64,000 nt of DNA, taken from NCBI GenBank assembly GCA_037127315.1, contig JBBBDQ010000192.1, forward strand, positions 6,006,501 through 6,070,500, read 5' to 3'. The position numbers and the translations under genes were made by a program. Below the pieces are notes generated by a model, which was not told the origin of the DNA, made no database searches, and saw only the letters and a list, made by a program, of their open reading frames with translations. This DNA comes from Ascarosepion bandense. Lineage: Eukaryota; Mollusca; Cephalopoda; Sepiida; Sepiidae. Shown here piece after piece: positions 20,856 to 31,834 of the stretch. Within the stretch, counting starts at the first letter, position 1; each line of letters begins with the position of its first letter.

Positions 20856-21026
20856 GCTTGGTGTTGACATCAGTCTCCAATTTTTATATTTACATACGCT
20901 CTGTTTCTGCTGTGGAGCATCTTTACATAGCTTAAAACTAAATTTTTATCGGTTCGCATCTATGCAGGTTGGAAAATGACATTATGGTAGCGAACAAGTG
21001 GAACCAGAACAAATTCCTACTATGTA
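20856..21026. repeat. repeat fragment (partial copy at 36870)
   Basis: TGTTGACATCAGTCTCC then TTTACATACGCTCTGT recurs as TGTTGACTTCAATGTCT...TTTACATACGCTTTAT at 36870-36910. No coding content. Confidence 0.4.
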
Positions 21027-22315
21027 ACACTTTTCTTTTTATGTACAATGCCACTTTAGGACGAAATCGTTCATGGATCTCCACAACTTCTTCTACCTTG
21101 TAACATTAAACAGTGTTTGAGCTCTTGTTGTCCTTCTTTCGTCCTGTTTTTTTATCATCCATTTCTGACTCAGTTCTGTCATGCATTCCCTTCTGCACAT
21201 CTTTATTTCAATATATCCTGTGAGTTTTATTTTCTCTAAGCCCCCTTTCCTCATTATCTGCTACACAAAGTTCAGTTGTCTTTTACTGATTTTGTGTAGT
21301 ACTTTTCTTTTAGATCCAATTCTCTATTAAACTTTGTCGTTACATCATCTGTCACATGATTTTTCTTTAGCATCCGTTTGTAGAACGATACCCAGATCTT
21401 TTCAAGCATTTTTTCCATCTGAAATGAATATTCCAGCATCCACTTTCACGTTTCTCGCATGTTATTGCATACTTTCTCTTAGCATCTGCCTGTAGACCCA
21501 TATGCTTACCTATTCAAGCCTCTTTATTTGAAAGGAAATTTACCAGCAACCGCTTCCTAGTTGCTCACATATTCTTACATAATATATCCTAGCATCCGTC
21601 TGTAGAACCATACCCCTATTTCCTCAGGCCTCTTTTTCATTTGTAAAGAAATTTCCTAGCATCTAATTCCTCGGTGTTCTCATGTTGTTACATATATTAT
21701 CTTAGCATCCGCCAGTGGAGTCATATCTTTATCGCTTTAAGCTAATTCTTCGTCTATAAGCAAAGTTTTTAGAATCCACTTTCTTGTTACATATGTTATC
21801 TTAGAATCCACTTACAAACCCATACCTTTATCTCTTCAAGCTACTTCTTCATCAGTAAGAAACTTTTAAGCACCCACTTTCTCGTTTTTCATATGTTGGT
21901 TGCGTAATTTATCTTAGCATCCGATTGTGAATCCATACCTCTATCTCTTCATCACTTCACCAGTAAGGAAAATTTCCAGCATTCACTTCTTCATGTTCAC
22001 ATATTGGTTACGTATTTTATCTCAGTATCCGCCTCTAAAACTATATCCCTATTACTTGGAGCCTCATATTTCTTTCTTTTCTAATCTCTTCTTTCTCTAT
22101 GAGAAAACTGTCCAGCATTCACCACCATACCTCCTCTATGCTGACATATTCAGTCCATGGTACTCTAAACATTAATCTGTAGACACATAGTTTTTTCGAT
22201 TGAAGCCGTTTCTTTATCTGTAAGTAAGTTTTCCAGCATTCACAGCCATGCTGGAATATAAATATAATGTTGCGATATGCAGCTCTCATTCCCTCATCGC
22301 CTTTGTCTTCCATTA
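21027..22315 (-). mobile_element. LINE-A 3' region with internal tandem expansion
   Basis: On the minus strand 22315-22130 carries LINE-A coding (WTEYVSIEEV, FRVPW), and 21310-21027 carries the LINE-A 3' end up to the AAAAGAAAA tail. Between them lies a tandem array described separately. The whole block keeps LINE-A order, so the array arose inside an inserted LINE copy. No long frame survives. Confidence 0.7.
21340..22130 (-). repeat. ~110-bp tandem array of LINE-A-derived units
   Basis: The anchor AGCATCC (or a one-base variant) occurs at 21369, 21481, 21591, 21704, 21803, 21916 and 22024, spacings 112, 110, 113, 99, 113 and 108. Each unit also has TGTAGAACCATAC-, TCTCTTCAAGC- and TTCCAGCATCCACTTTC-like parts. 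Read on the minus strand a unit is the LINE-A coding stretch GCTGGAA...GGATGCT plus a ~35-bp linker ending ACGTGAAAGTGG. Copies differ by perhaps 15-25 percent. Confidence 0.85.
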
Positions 22316-22450
22316 GTAAGAAGTGATTTCAACTCGAATAGCTTCTTCTCATGATACACTGCTCTGTGGGACCGACTACCAAGACAATGCTTTTTTGATC
22401 ACTACAATCTTAACCAATTCAAGTCCAGGGTTAACAGTTACATAGGGTAG
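22316..22450 (+). mobile_element. LINE-C C-terminal fragment 1
   Basis: The frame gives TALWDRLPRQCFFDHYNL-like and FKSRVNSY, the conserved C-terminal end of many CR1/Jockey-type LINE proteins (LWN.LP...F...). Closely similar to 22600-22793. Confidence 0.55.
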
Positions 22451-22482
22451 CCTCCGGGTCTTGCAAATAGTTAACCTTACTG

Positions 22483-22484
22483 TA

Positions 22485-22555
<71 letters not shown>

Positions 22556-22556
22556 A
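22483..22556. repeat. (TCTA)n microsatellite
   Basis: Uninterrupted ~74-bp array between two LINE-C fragments. Confidence 0.97.
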
Positions 22557-22599
22557 TAACCACCCTCATTCCCTTCATATACCCCTGGTGAGATGTAAG

Positions 22600-22793
22600 T
22601 GACACTCAAGCAGTTTCATCCATTCCAATAGATCACTGCTTTGTGGAACTGACTTCCAAGAGGCTGCTTTCCCAATCACTACAACCTTAAACTGTTCACG
22701 TCTAGGGTTAATCGTTATCTTCTCCTCTTATTCACACAAACTGTGCCTTTTACTCTATATCTCTGGCCTTGTACTGAATGAACATCAATGTAA
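22600..22793 (+). mobile_element. LINE-C C-terminal fragment 2
   Basis: CACTGCTTTGTGGAACTGACTTCC, TTTCCCAATCACTACAACC and TCTAGGGTTAATCG parallel fragment 1, followed by a 3' end ATGAACATCAATG and a poly-A tail. With fragment 1 it suggests either two insertions or one duplicated end split by the (TCTA)n array. Confidence 0.6.
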
Positions 22794-22932
22794 AAAAAAA
22801 ATAATTGAAGAAAATTTACCTGAAAGGTAGTGTAATACCATTTCAAGTCAAAAAGAAAATACTCATGAATAAAGATACTATGAATTTATAAGAATAAATT
22901 CAAAATTGCTGGAAGTTTTTGCACAAATCCAA

Positions 22933-22933
<1 letters not shown>

Positions 22934-22990
<57 letters not shown>
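22934..22990. repeat. (TCTA)n microsatellite
   Basis: Clean tetranucleotide array; the open frames across it are artefacts. Confidence 0.97.
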
Positions 22991-24006
22991 ATCAGCATCT
23001 ATTTTCTGAATTTCTCCATCCGTATGCCGAAACCTACTCGCCTTCCTTCTTCACCCAACCCTTGTCACAAGTTCACTATCCCATCTATCACTCAAAACCT
23101 TCCTCATTTACCTCCTCTTGTGCCCCCACCTCGCCTTGACTTTCCTCCTATAAATTCATTCCTGTCTTAACTCTGCCACCACACCCATACACTGATTCCC
23201 CGCTTTCTACCTCAGCCATCCATCCAGACGGCCGCTTAATTGTAAAACCAAACCGACCAGCTGTGCATATCTTCATCAGCTTGTCAGCCATTATTTTTCA
23301 AGATACTTTTTGGCGGGAATCAGGGGAGCTGAGGTTAAGGGGGTTAATAAATTCTGTGCCAACTGCAGCTGTTAAAGATCAAACTCACAAGTGCAGCAGT
23401 AAAACCTACGTTCGTTCCCATCACTAGCTATTCGGAAGCCTGACAATACACTATCATCATCATCATCATCATCTATTAACATTGGCTTTGTTGTTATTGG
23501 TGTTGTTCATTTTAACACTAGTCGTATCTGGTGCCTTTCACTGGAGATCAGATAACAACAAGTCTCCCCAACACTGTATCTTCCTTCTTAGTATTTTAGC
23601 TGATTTCAATGAAGCGATTCTCATTGGGTACGAGCAGCGTAACTTGGGAAGTAGAACTTGTGAGCTGACTTCAAGTTCTAACTTAGACTGAGTACTGTTC
23701 GCACTAATGGTTTGGAGAAAGGCATGAAACTCTCTATCTCTTGTATTCTTTCAGCTATGTGTTAAATCAGAGGGTAGTCTGGACTCTCTAATCTTGGATG
23801 GAAGGCAATCTAAGAAAAGAACAACACTGAATTCAAAGTAGTAAGAAGTAATTTGGTTCCGTCATCTTTTGTTTAAAAAATTAAATTTTCCTTTATACCT
23901 TTGCCCAGTTTTGTATGAAAAAATTTGGGCCAAATAGGTAGTAACAATATATATATATATATGTTATTAGGAATAGCTATAAAGGTATACAGAATATGTT
24001 AATAAC
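22991..24006. other. unique DNA, pyrimidine-rich at left
   Basis: 22991-23230 is C/T-rich on plus. A (CAT)n run lies at 23452-23474. A 69-codon frame at 23482-23691 contains LILTLVVSGAF; the phrase ATCTGGTGCC recurs at about 27569, hinting at a dispersed repeat. Nothing else is identified. Confidence 0.35.
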
Positions 24007-24042
24007 ACACACACACACACACGCACACACACACACACACAC

Positions 24043-24080
<38 letters not shown>
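24007..24080. repeat. (CA)n-TATG-(TG)n self-complementary microsatellite
   Basis: About 36 bp of CA (with one CG) is followed by ACATATGTGT and about 34 bp of TG, so the array can fold on itself. Confidence 0.95.
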
Positions 24081-24084
<4 letters not shown>

Positions 24085-24275
24085 CTACTCGGAGAATCAC
24101 AAGTGGGGGTTTGATTCGAGGTCAAATACAAGCTCTACCTAGAGGAAACAATGGCAGAGCACAAAATATCTGACTTCCATTCCTTCTTTGAATATTGTAT
24201 CAGATTATGCTTAGGTTAGAATCTATTTATTGCATTTATTTATCTTCCATAAAGGACGGTAATGTTTGATATACC
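24081..24275. other. unique DNA
   Basis: Contains GGGGGTTTGATTCGAGG at about 24105, a weak B-box resemblance without a convincing A box. Nothing called. Confidence 0.3.
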
Positions 24276-24276
24276 T

Positions 24277-24324
<48 letters not shown>
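24276..24324. repeat. (TCTA)n microsatellite
   Basis: Clean tetranucleotide array. Confidence 0.97.
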
Positions 24325-25190
24325 GTTAAAATATAGTTAATGTATGCTATATTTATGGGTAAATGTGCTCACTATCTGCCATAGATGGTATGTAAATATA
24401 AGAATAAAAGTGAACACCGAGGTCAACAACGAGCGGTGACAGTCTGCTGTGTGTGTTGCGCTTTTAGATGAATATCTGCTGGTCAATAATCACGCCAAAG
24501 CACGGCACATCAGATTTCGTTCAAGTATAAAACAGACTGTCATCGTCCGATTTTAACCCCAGTGCCCACTATAGAGTCGGTTCGGTCCTCATTGGGCTCT
24601 CCATTATTTGGACCTTATGCCAGATATTAGTGTCTATTTAACACATTTGTTTCGATTCCAAGTTTATTGTCGTCCAGTTATCTAAACGAGCGATTTTCTG
24701 CATAAGAATAAATAGATGGTTAAAAATACATATTTGATTAGACTGATATTTATCGATCTCTCTTCATTGGTTTTCATACACTTGTTTTCTGTATTCATAG
24801 AATACGAACACATACATTTCTTCCTTAGTTTTTTCTTTCATTCTCTATTTTGTCATTCTTTTCAACTCGTCTTTCATTTTCATTCTTATTAGGCTCTCCT
24901 TTTTATTTAATTTTTTCTTCCTTGTTTGGTCCTACTTTCTATCTTACCTTCCTTTTCTTCCTCATTTTTCATTCTTGTTTACCCTTTCGCTTCTTTCTAC
25001 TCTCTTCTATCCCACTTTTCTTTTGCCGTTACCTTCCTTCCTTCAATTCCTTTCGTCCCCCTTTTTCTTTCTTGTTTTCATATTCCTTCCTTCCTTCCTT
25101 CCTTCCTTCCTTCCTTCCTTCCTTCCTTCCTAAGCGTGTATTTTCCTGTGACATACTAATAGATATACAATTAAGTACATAACAATAACT
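24325..25190. other. unique DNA ending in a polypyrimidine tract
   Basis: 24325-24740 has no recognised feature. 24820-25131 is strongly C/T-rich on plus and ends in a (TTCC)n run at 25081-25131. Long polypurine-polypyrimidine tracts can form triplex DNA. The open frames here are Phe/Leu/Ser-rich by-products. Confidence 0.6.
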
Positions 25191-25191
25191 T

Positions 25192-25320
25192 ACGGGCGCC
25201 TCGAGGTGGTGTAATGGTTAGCTAGAATCATTACAATTGAGTTGCGAGTTCAATCCTCACTAGGTGTCCTATACTTTCGGCCTTGTGCCACATCTAAGCT
25301 ATTCTTAGCAAATCACCATA
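25192..25320 (+). repeat. tRNA-like SINE head
   Basis: 25194-25268 can be drawn as a degenerate tRNA: 5' GGGCGCC pairs with 3' GGTGTCC using two G-U pairs, a box A-like GGTGTAATGGTTAGC follows, and a B box GAGTTCAATCC lies at 25239. The D and anticodon arms are irregular, and the sequence continues TATACTTTCGGCCTTGTGCC without a terminator, so this is a SINE head, not a working tRNA gene. Confidence 0.6.
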
Positions 25321-25348
25321 ATAATGATATACATCTCTCTTCCGCGCA

Positions 25349-25349
25349 T

Positions 25350-25408
<59 letters not shown>

Positions 25409-25414
25409 GAGAGA
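25349..25414. repeat. (CA)n-(TA)n-(GA)n microsatellite
   Basis: CA to about 25394, then TA and a short GAGAGA tract. Confidence 0.97.
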
Positions 25415-25774
25415 GAGATATGGGTAAGGCGACTGAGAAAAATATATACAGATATCTATTTTATAAGTAACTTTCCTTATTCGTTTTTTTGCAAACATTT
25501 TCTGACAAATCCACATTATTATTTATAATAACGTTTGTTCATAAAATGAGACAAAAAAAACAACAACAAAAAAATAACAACGAAAAAATAAGTATATGAA
25601 CTATACACACGGGTAAGGCTGAAGAAAACGACAACCAAAACGTTCTGATTAAAAAAACAAACAAACAAAAAAAAAACAAAAAACAAAAACAAAAACAAAA
25701 TAAAAGCTAAATCAGAACTAAAACATACCAGACAAAATAATTAATTGACTGAAGGTAATGAAATATCCGTAAAT
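25415..25774. other. A-rich DNA
   Basis: Poly-A/AAC-rich runs (about 25553-25700); nothing coding. Confidence 0.5.
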
Positions 25775-26565
25775 GTCGGAAAAAATTGTTCTTGACCTTT
25801 TGTCATATATTATTTGTCCATTGGTAGATCTTAATAAATTTTATCTTTCTGTTATTTTTATTATTTCTCCCAAATCCTGTTCTGTCAGCCACTTGCTCAA
25901 GTCTATTAAGTATGTCACGCGCTGCTTTCCCTATCCCTCTTTCTCTTTATCAGCCTTGTGAATATCAGAATTTCCAAGCCCTCTTACGTGTCCCGGACAT
26001 TTCAACTGCCTCTTCCTGATGTTAACGATCAGTTATTTTTTCATTTCCCTTCTCCCCAAAACCTCGTCGTTGTTCACATGTTCGACTTATGGTATCCTAA
26101 GCGTCTTTCTGTAGAACCACATTTCTGTAGCCTCGGGTCTCGTCTTCATCTCTGAGGAGATTGTTCAGTATTAGTTGTCATACAGGAGGACAGATTTCGC
26201 GTTACAGTTCAGTACTCTTTTCTTTGTTTCCAACGAAATATTCCCGTCTCTTAATACTCTGCTTAGCTTTTGGAATGTGTCTTTGGCCATCACAGTAGGC
26301 TTCAGATCTCAGTGCCGCACTTTCCGTCCACTGTTACAATACTTCGCAGGTATCTAAATTTCTGTACCTGCTTAATTTTCGTTTCCTTGACCTGTACTTT
26401 TCATTCTCGGCTCTTCATTTTGCTGTTGATCGTGCTTTCTGTCTTGTAGTACATGTTTTGTACTTTCTTCTCGTTTTCCTTGGCTACATTCTGTAGAAGG
26501 TTTTGTAGTGTTCTTTTCGTCTCTGCTATCAATACTGCATCAGTAATATCAAGATTTCACGGAAT
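25775..26565 (-). mobile_element. LINE-A 3' copy, ~800 bp
   Basis: Minus strand, from 26565 downwards: LIAETKRTLQNLLQNV-like text just after the palm, KQVQKFRYL, GKCGTEI, a KRKEY/CMTT region and TRLEKIETKR-like and FLGHVMRK-like segments, in the LINE-A order. Stops and shifts are frequent. It begins just downstream of the YADD motif. Confidence 0.8.
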
Positions 26566-27694
26566 CGCAAACAAATAAATAGAAATAAAAAATAAAAAAC
26601 AAACAAACATTTCTTTGACAATTATTGCTTTGTGTTGCTGTTAAAATTGGCTATGGGCAAAATAGAGATAAGCTAAAAGAAAATAAAAGCCGTTGCATCG
26701 AGATAAAAAGGAATGGATTTTAACGTTGAACAGACCATCGCCTTGACATCTTTACTGAGTTGTTTTTATTTCGAGTGACGTCTTGATTTCATCACTGCTA
26801 ATCTTAACGACTCTACTTGACCATTTCAGAAAGAAATTTCAAGTTTCAAACTCTGCAATCTATTCTTGACACATTCAGTCATTTACAGAACCTTATTCAT
26901 TAGCTGGACAAAACTTTTTGTGGTTGAGTAGAATTTTTAACTTTCTTTAAATAAAAAACTCAGAAAAAAACCGAAAATGTTTTTTTTATTTTCAATGTTC
27001 AAATCGATAAAAGAAAACCTCTTTTTGATAAAAATATATCAAAAGAATGTTTGTGTCAAGAGACAAAAAAAAAACGATATTTTTAATGAAGTAAAAAGAA
27101 AACATTCTGAATGCCATCAATGGACAAAGATTGAAATTTTGACAAACCTAAGATATAAACTTACTCAGTAGTATTACTGTATTACGCAGTCCGGTGATTA
27201 GATCATAAATAAATATGAATTAGAAAAACAAAAATGCTAAGTGGACTTGCAGTAAGATCTTCTTGCAATATTCATCTATTGCTGGAGACGTGTTAAAACA
27301 ACAAAGATGGAGATAATAGTTGGAAGAATAAGGCACTGGAAAACTACAGAGACAAATCAAGTTTCTGAAACATGCAAAATAATCGTCAGTGTAATGACGG
27401 CGTATTTCAAGAGAGGTCTAGTAACAACATGCCACCACTAATCCCAGTATTTTCATCAGCAGTATTATATGAATTTCCATACCTGTCATACCTGGAGATT
27501 AAATAAACAAAAGTTTTCAAAATATCAAAACACTGTCCCTAGTATCTTCATTAGAAGGCTAATCATATCTGGTGCCCTTCGTAGCAGATCAGTTGACAGC
27601 AGTTTGGTCAATATTTTAGCACCCTCCACAGTATTCGAACTGAATAATGTTGTTCGAATAGATTCAACTCTTACTCAGATTCCTAATTAATAAC
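26566..27694. other. AT-rich unique DNA
   Basis: No supportable gene. Open frames at 26977-27171 and 27469-27690 lack motifs. Confidence 0.4.
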
Positions 27695-27906
27695 ATCATT
27701 ATTATTTCCATTATTATTATTATTATCATTATTATTAGCAACATTATTATTTTGTTTATTATTATTTTCATTATTATTATTTTCATTATTATGAATATTT
27801 TCATTATTATTATTATTATCATTTTAATTATTATTACTTTCATTATTATTATCATTTTTTGTTATTATTATTTTCATTATTATTATTTTCATTATTATTA
27901 TTATTA
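27695..27906. repeat. imperfect (ATT)n array
   Basis: More than 200 bp of ATT with TTTC interruptions at semi-regular distances (word ATTATTATTTTCATT repeated). Confidence 0.95.
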
Positions 27907-28089
27907 ATGTCGAGGATCGGGATGAGAATTTGTGGAACAAGCCACTGCAACAAGTTCCTTCCCCGGCCCTCGGGGACCGGCCATGTTCTCTAATTAGAAT
28001 TAGTTGGTACGCTGTAGTACACGCCTGTCTACAAGTGTTATTTTATAGAGCTGACAAGATTACTTGCGGCGAGGAAAACCAGCGACACC
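27907..28089. other. GC-richer unique DNA
   Basis: Contains CCCCGGCCCTCGGGGACCGG at about 27961, the GC-richest short patch in the window; no function assigned. Confidence 0.4.
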
Positions 28090-28139
28090 CGTTACACACA
28101 TGCACACACACACGCGCACACACACGCACGCACACGCAC

Positions 28140-28179
<40 letters not shown>

Positions 28180-28640
28180 GCTCACACGCAGATATCTTCA
28201 TGCATGTAAATACAAGCACACATACATGCTTATGTACACACATATACCCCACATACAAATAGATGAACATATACCTTTACATGTATACACTCATATACAT
28301 AAATATACGTGTCTACACATGCATATACGTATACACGCATACAACCTTGCATATGAAGGCACACATGTATATATAAGCACACATGTTCACATATTCAGAT
28401 ACGCATCCACATCAATAAAATATATATGCATATGAAACTATAAACATGCAGATAAACACACGCATAAACATATGCAGCTGTTCGCAAGTATACGCATATA
28501 TAGATAATAATACACTTATACATAAATGCACACAAGCACAACACATACACATCTATGCCGATGAACTAATACACATACGCATATGAAAATCTTCACCCCC
28601 TCACACACACATACGCACAGTCATACATGAGTGCCCAAAA
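28090..28640. repeat. ~550-bp alternating purine-pyrimidine tract
   Basis: A dense CA block with CG interruptions (28095-28172) passes into about 450 bp of degenerate ACATAC/ATATAC/ACACGC sequence on plus. Alternation of purine and pyrimidine is kept for long runs, which favours Z-DNA. Open frames here are repeat artefacts. Confidence 0.8.
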
Positions 28641-29104
28641 GAGTGTGGATCAATAAGTCCGTAGTCTGACACTTTGTGATGAGATGATTTTATTTTATTT
28701 GACATTTACACATTTGATCTGATGTAAACGATATTCACCAGTAAATTATGTGCATTAACAAAGAAGGAGATTATGTTGAAAAATAAATATTTTCTGTGTA
28801 ATTTATGCCCTTTTTCATAATTAGATTACGGGTGGACTTAGGTATGCACGCTCATCGATATATGAAAGCATAGGCGTAAATATGTGCTTGCATCATCATC
28901 ATCATCATCATCAGCTCATTTTTGCCCCGCTGTGATTAACTAGTCTCTCCATCTCACAATTGTAGTCATGGTTATAATCAAATTCAGAATAATGCAATAG
29001 CTTGCCGGTTCTTTTTGCACCGGGGATGTTAAGGTTAGTTACCTTGTCCCTCTCAGAAGTTAAAGAGGCATGATATACAAGGCAGCAGGTGGTTTGAATT
29101 CGGA
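28641..29104. other. unique DNA with short (CAT)n
   Basis: A (CAT)n run lies at 28891-28912. Nothing else identified. Confidence 0.35.
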
Positions 29105-29175
29105 GTTTTCTTCCTCCTAGATTGGTTTCCAACCAAGGCTATTGGGCCCAGTCTGTCTTGCTTTTTATCAATAGC
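29105..29175 (-). repeat. SINE-1 body fragment
   Basis: Minus strand reads AGCTATTGATAAAAAGCAAG, ACAGACTGGG and GCCTTGGTTGGAAACCAAT, the middle of SINE-1. Confidence 0.55.
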
Positions 29176-30374
29176 TGACCTTTCGGTTACACCCATCAGT
29201 ATTAGCACAACACTGAATTTGTTGACGCTTATTGAAACAAAGGACCAACAAGAGGCTGGATTTCAATTTCATTTGGTTCAACGTGAGTATCACAAAAAAA
29301 AAAAAAGACTGTGATTTGGGTTAAGTTAATTAAACAAGGGTTAGAGAAAAAACAAAACAAATCGAATTGCAATGGCAACTGCTTGCAATATACATCTGTC
29401 GAGTCGGGGTAAATGTATTAAAACAAAGATAGTGAAAATTGTTTGAAAGATAAAGCCTGAGAATATATAGATTGAAATGCTTTATAAACGACAGAGATGA
29501 AGGCAAGGATTTGAAAAATATACAGAGTAGTTATCAAAATAATTTCAATTTACGCAAGCGATTGGTTTGATCTGACACCATTAAATCATGAAAAAACTGA
29601 TCAGTAAAAACTGATTTGTATCTATTCCAGCCTCACAGATTCTGAAATTGTCGCGTAAACATTTTAGACATAAAACAAATAATTAAATTAACAGCCATCC
29701 GCACGTATTTATGTAATAAAAATAGATTAACTTAGGGGTTTTCAGCAGTATCAAAAGTATATTAGTTCAAAGAGCCAGTATTCAGCAAAAGTATTTTCCC
29801 CACGTCATCCAAGGTAATTGTGTAAATAAATGACAAAATAGGGAGTGCGATGGAGTATTAAAAATTGAAAAATTGATAATAGTTTATAAAAGATAGTATG
29901 TTGTGGAGAGCCATGATCTCCCACGTTCTGAATGAACAGGGTGCATAAAAGAAGATTTCCCCAACTTACTGTTTTAATGCTACTTTTCAGGTAAATTGTA
30001 TCATAAAATAAAAGAACGATTTCGATTTTGATATAACCATCAATGGCTACTTATTATTTTGAATAGACTGGTCAACAAAATGAAAGTTTCAAAAACAAAA
30101 ATAACTCATTTTTGGACACTGAAAAAAAAGGATATTCTAAATTGTTGATTGGCTCGAGATATCAAGATACGATACTAATTTTATGTGAATATTTCATGGA
30201 AATTGTTATCCTTGTCAGGTTAATTATTATTCTCCTAATAAACTAACTTTTATTCTTCATTCCGCTGAGTTTTTCACACATTTAATTGAACTAGAGAAAC
30301 TCCTCGTGAATGTTTGAACAAATGAACAAAGCCGATAACTTCTGCTGTGTGTGGCGAAGTGACGTTTTTTTTTT
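29176..30374. other. AT-rich unique DNA
   Basis: No gene. 29893-29962 (GAGAGCCATGATCTCCCACG to GTGCATAAAAGAAG) is a short plus-strand LINE-A 3' end remnant. Confidence 0.45.
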
Positions 30375-30700
30375 TTTTTTTTTAATCATTTCACCCCGAG
30401 CAAGGGGTTACATAAATGTATAAAGATTAATTAGAAAAGATAAAGATTAATTAGAAAAGAGCGAGGAGTGCAAGCTAGTCAGAAAGGAACAATAGAAAGC
30501 TGAGAAAGCAGGTGCGATGACAGATACATAGGTAGAGAGAAAGGGAAGGTTATACAGGGGAGGGGAGAGAGCTAGGGGCCAGTGGTTAGTAGATGAGTAT
30601 TAACTTTGCATTTAAATTTCTGGAGGTTGTAGCCGTCAGGAAAGCAAGAATACGGGAGTGAGTTCCACAGGCGGGAAGTGCGAGAGAGGAAGCTGCAACT
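30375..30700 (-). mobile_element. LINE-B 3' end fragment
   Basis: Begins with the tail complement AATCATTTCACCCCGAGCAAGG at 30385 and includes AATTTCTGGAGGTTGTAGCCG and AGTTCCACAGGCGGGAAGTGCG, which on the minus strand encode the RTS-LWN-LP/ FPDGYNLQ C-terminus. A 19-bp direct duplication (ATAAAGATTAATTAGAAAAG) lies at 30419-30458. 5'-truncated. Confidence 0.8.
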
Positions 30701-30759
30701 CAAAAGTGAAATATAACACTTGTTGTGTGAAAAGCTTACCAATTATATTTTGGATACAA

Positions 30760-31760
30760 AATTGGGAAGCAAGAAGTGGCACCAAGCATATGCTGTAATT
30801 CCTGTGCTAAATATCTAAGTCAATGGCTAACCAGGAAGAAAAATCTGTGCCCTTTGCAGGGACCATGATTTGGAGAGAGTCAACCGATCATGCTGCTGAT
30901 TGCTTCTTTTACTTGGTGCCTCCAATTGCTAACAGACTATCAAAGAAACAGAAATGCGCAGTGCAGCATTCCATCAATTTATCAGATGATGGTTAAAATA
31001 ATAAAACCCTAAAACCTAAAGATTAACTTCATATAAAAAAGACTCTTGTCCAACACCCGTCTCTGAACCTCACCTCAAAACTCAAAGTTTAAAGGACAGA
31101 CGAGACAGAAGTTCTCGTTACATTGATGTAACTGGCCACTACGACAATCATTGGAAACTGGGGAAAAATATACTCATCACCCAACACTCGATGAGTCAAA
31201 GAAAATTTTGTTGCCAACTCTTCACATCAAGCTTGGATGCATAAAAAAATTCGTGAAGGCTATGAACAGAACAAAGGCAGCGCTCAAGTACAGAATAAAT
31301 TTACCAGGATAAGTTAAGTGAAGATGAAAGAAGGCATTTTTGTTGGTCCCCAGAATAGCAAAATTCTTTTGAATTACAATTTTGACTACGGCGAAAGAAA
31401 AGATAAAACTGTATGGGATGCTTTCAAGTCATTGGCAACATACTTTCAGGATAATGAAAAAGGAGAAAATGACAGAAAACTGGTAAAAAACCCCCTGAAG
31501 GCACGCAAACGTCTCGGCTGTAACATGTTGTTGAAGATCGATTTCGTAGACTTGCATCTTGATTTTTCCCTAAAAGTGTGATGCTGTGAGTGTCGAGCAT
31601 GGTGAACGATTTTATCAAAACATTGCAGTAACCATGGAAGGTAGAGTATCATGGCAGGTAGAGTCCGTCAGTGTTGGCTAATTGTTGTTGGACTCTGACC
31701 AGAGATGAGCCTTCTGCAGTGTACAAAAGACAAGAAATGAGGTGTGGTTGTTGAATAACT
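30760..31760 (+). pseudogene. decayed copy of an uncharacterised multicopy protein
   Basis: Fragments in several frames fit one protein order: DCFFYLVPPIA and LSKKQKCAVQ (about 30895-30975), then LPTLHIKLGCIKKFVKAMNR (31215-31275), KEGIFVGPQNSKIL (31324-31370), AWDAFKSLA-like (31408), LGCNML.KI.F and HLDF (31516-31565), and EHGERFYQNIAVTMEGR (31597-31650). I recall this set of motifs from large families of uncharacterised invertebrate proteins that behave like repeats, but know no function. Multiple frameshifts and stops. LINE-B sequence lies on both sides. Confidence 0.5.
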
Positions 31761-31834
31761 GTGCATATATGTACTTCCGAAGAGAGTCTTTTTGATTGTA
31801 TTTTCTTCAATAAATATATATTTTGCCATCTTCA

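Noticed and set aside
21340..22130. CRISPR-like array
   Set aside because: The period is regular but units are continuously similar rather than short identical repeats with unique spacers, and the sequence derives from a LINE in a eukaryotic context.
24850..25182. 110-codon hydrophobic frame
   Set aside because: Lies in a polypyrimidine tract and (TTCC)n; composition artefact.
25192..25275. Functional tRNA gene
   Set aside because: Acceptor ends pair, but D and anticodon arms do not form normally and no oligo-T terminator follows; it continues as a SINE body.
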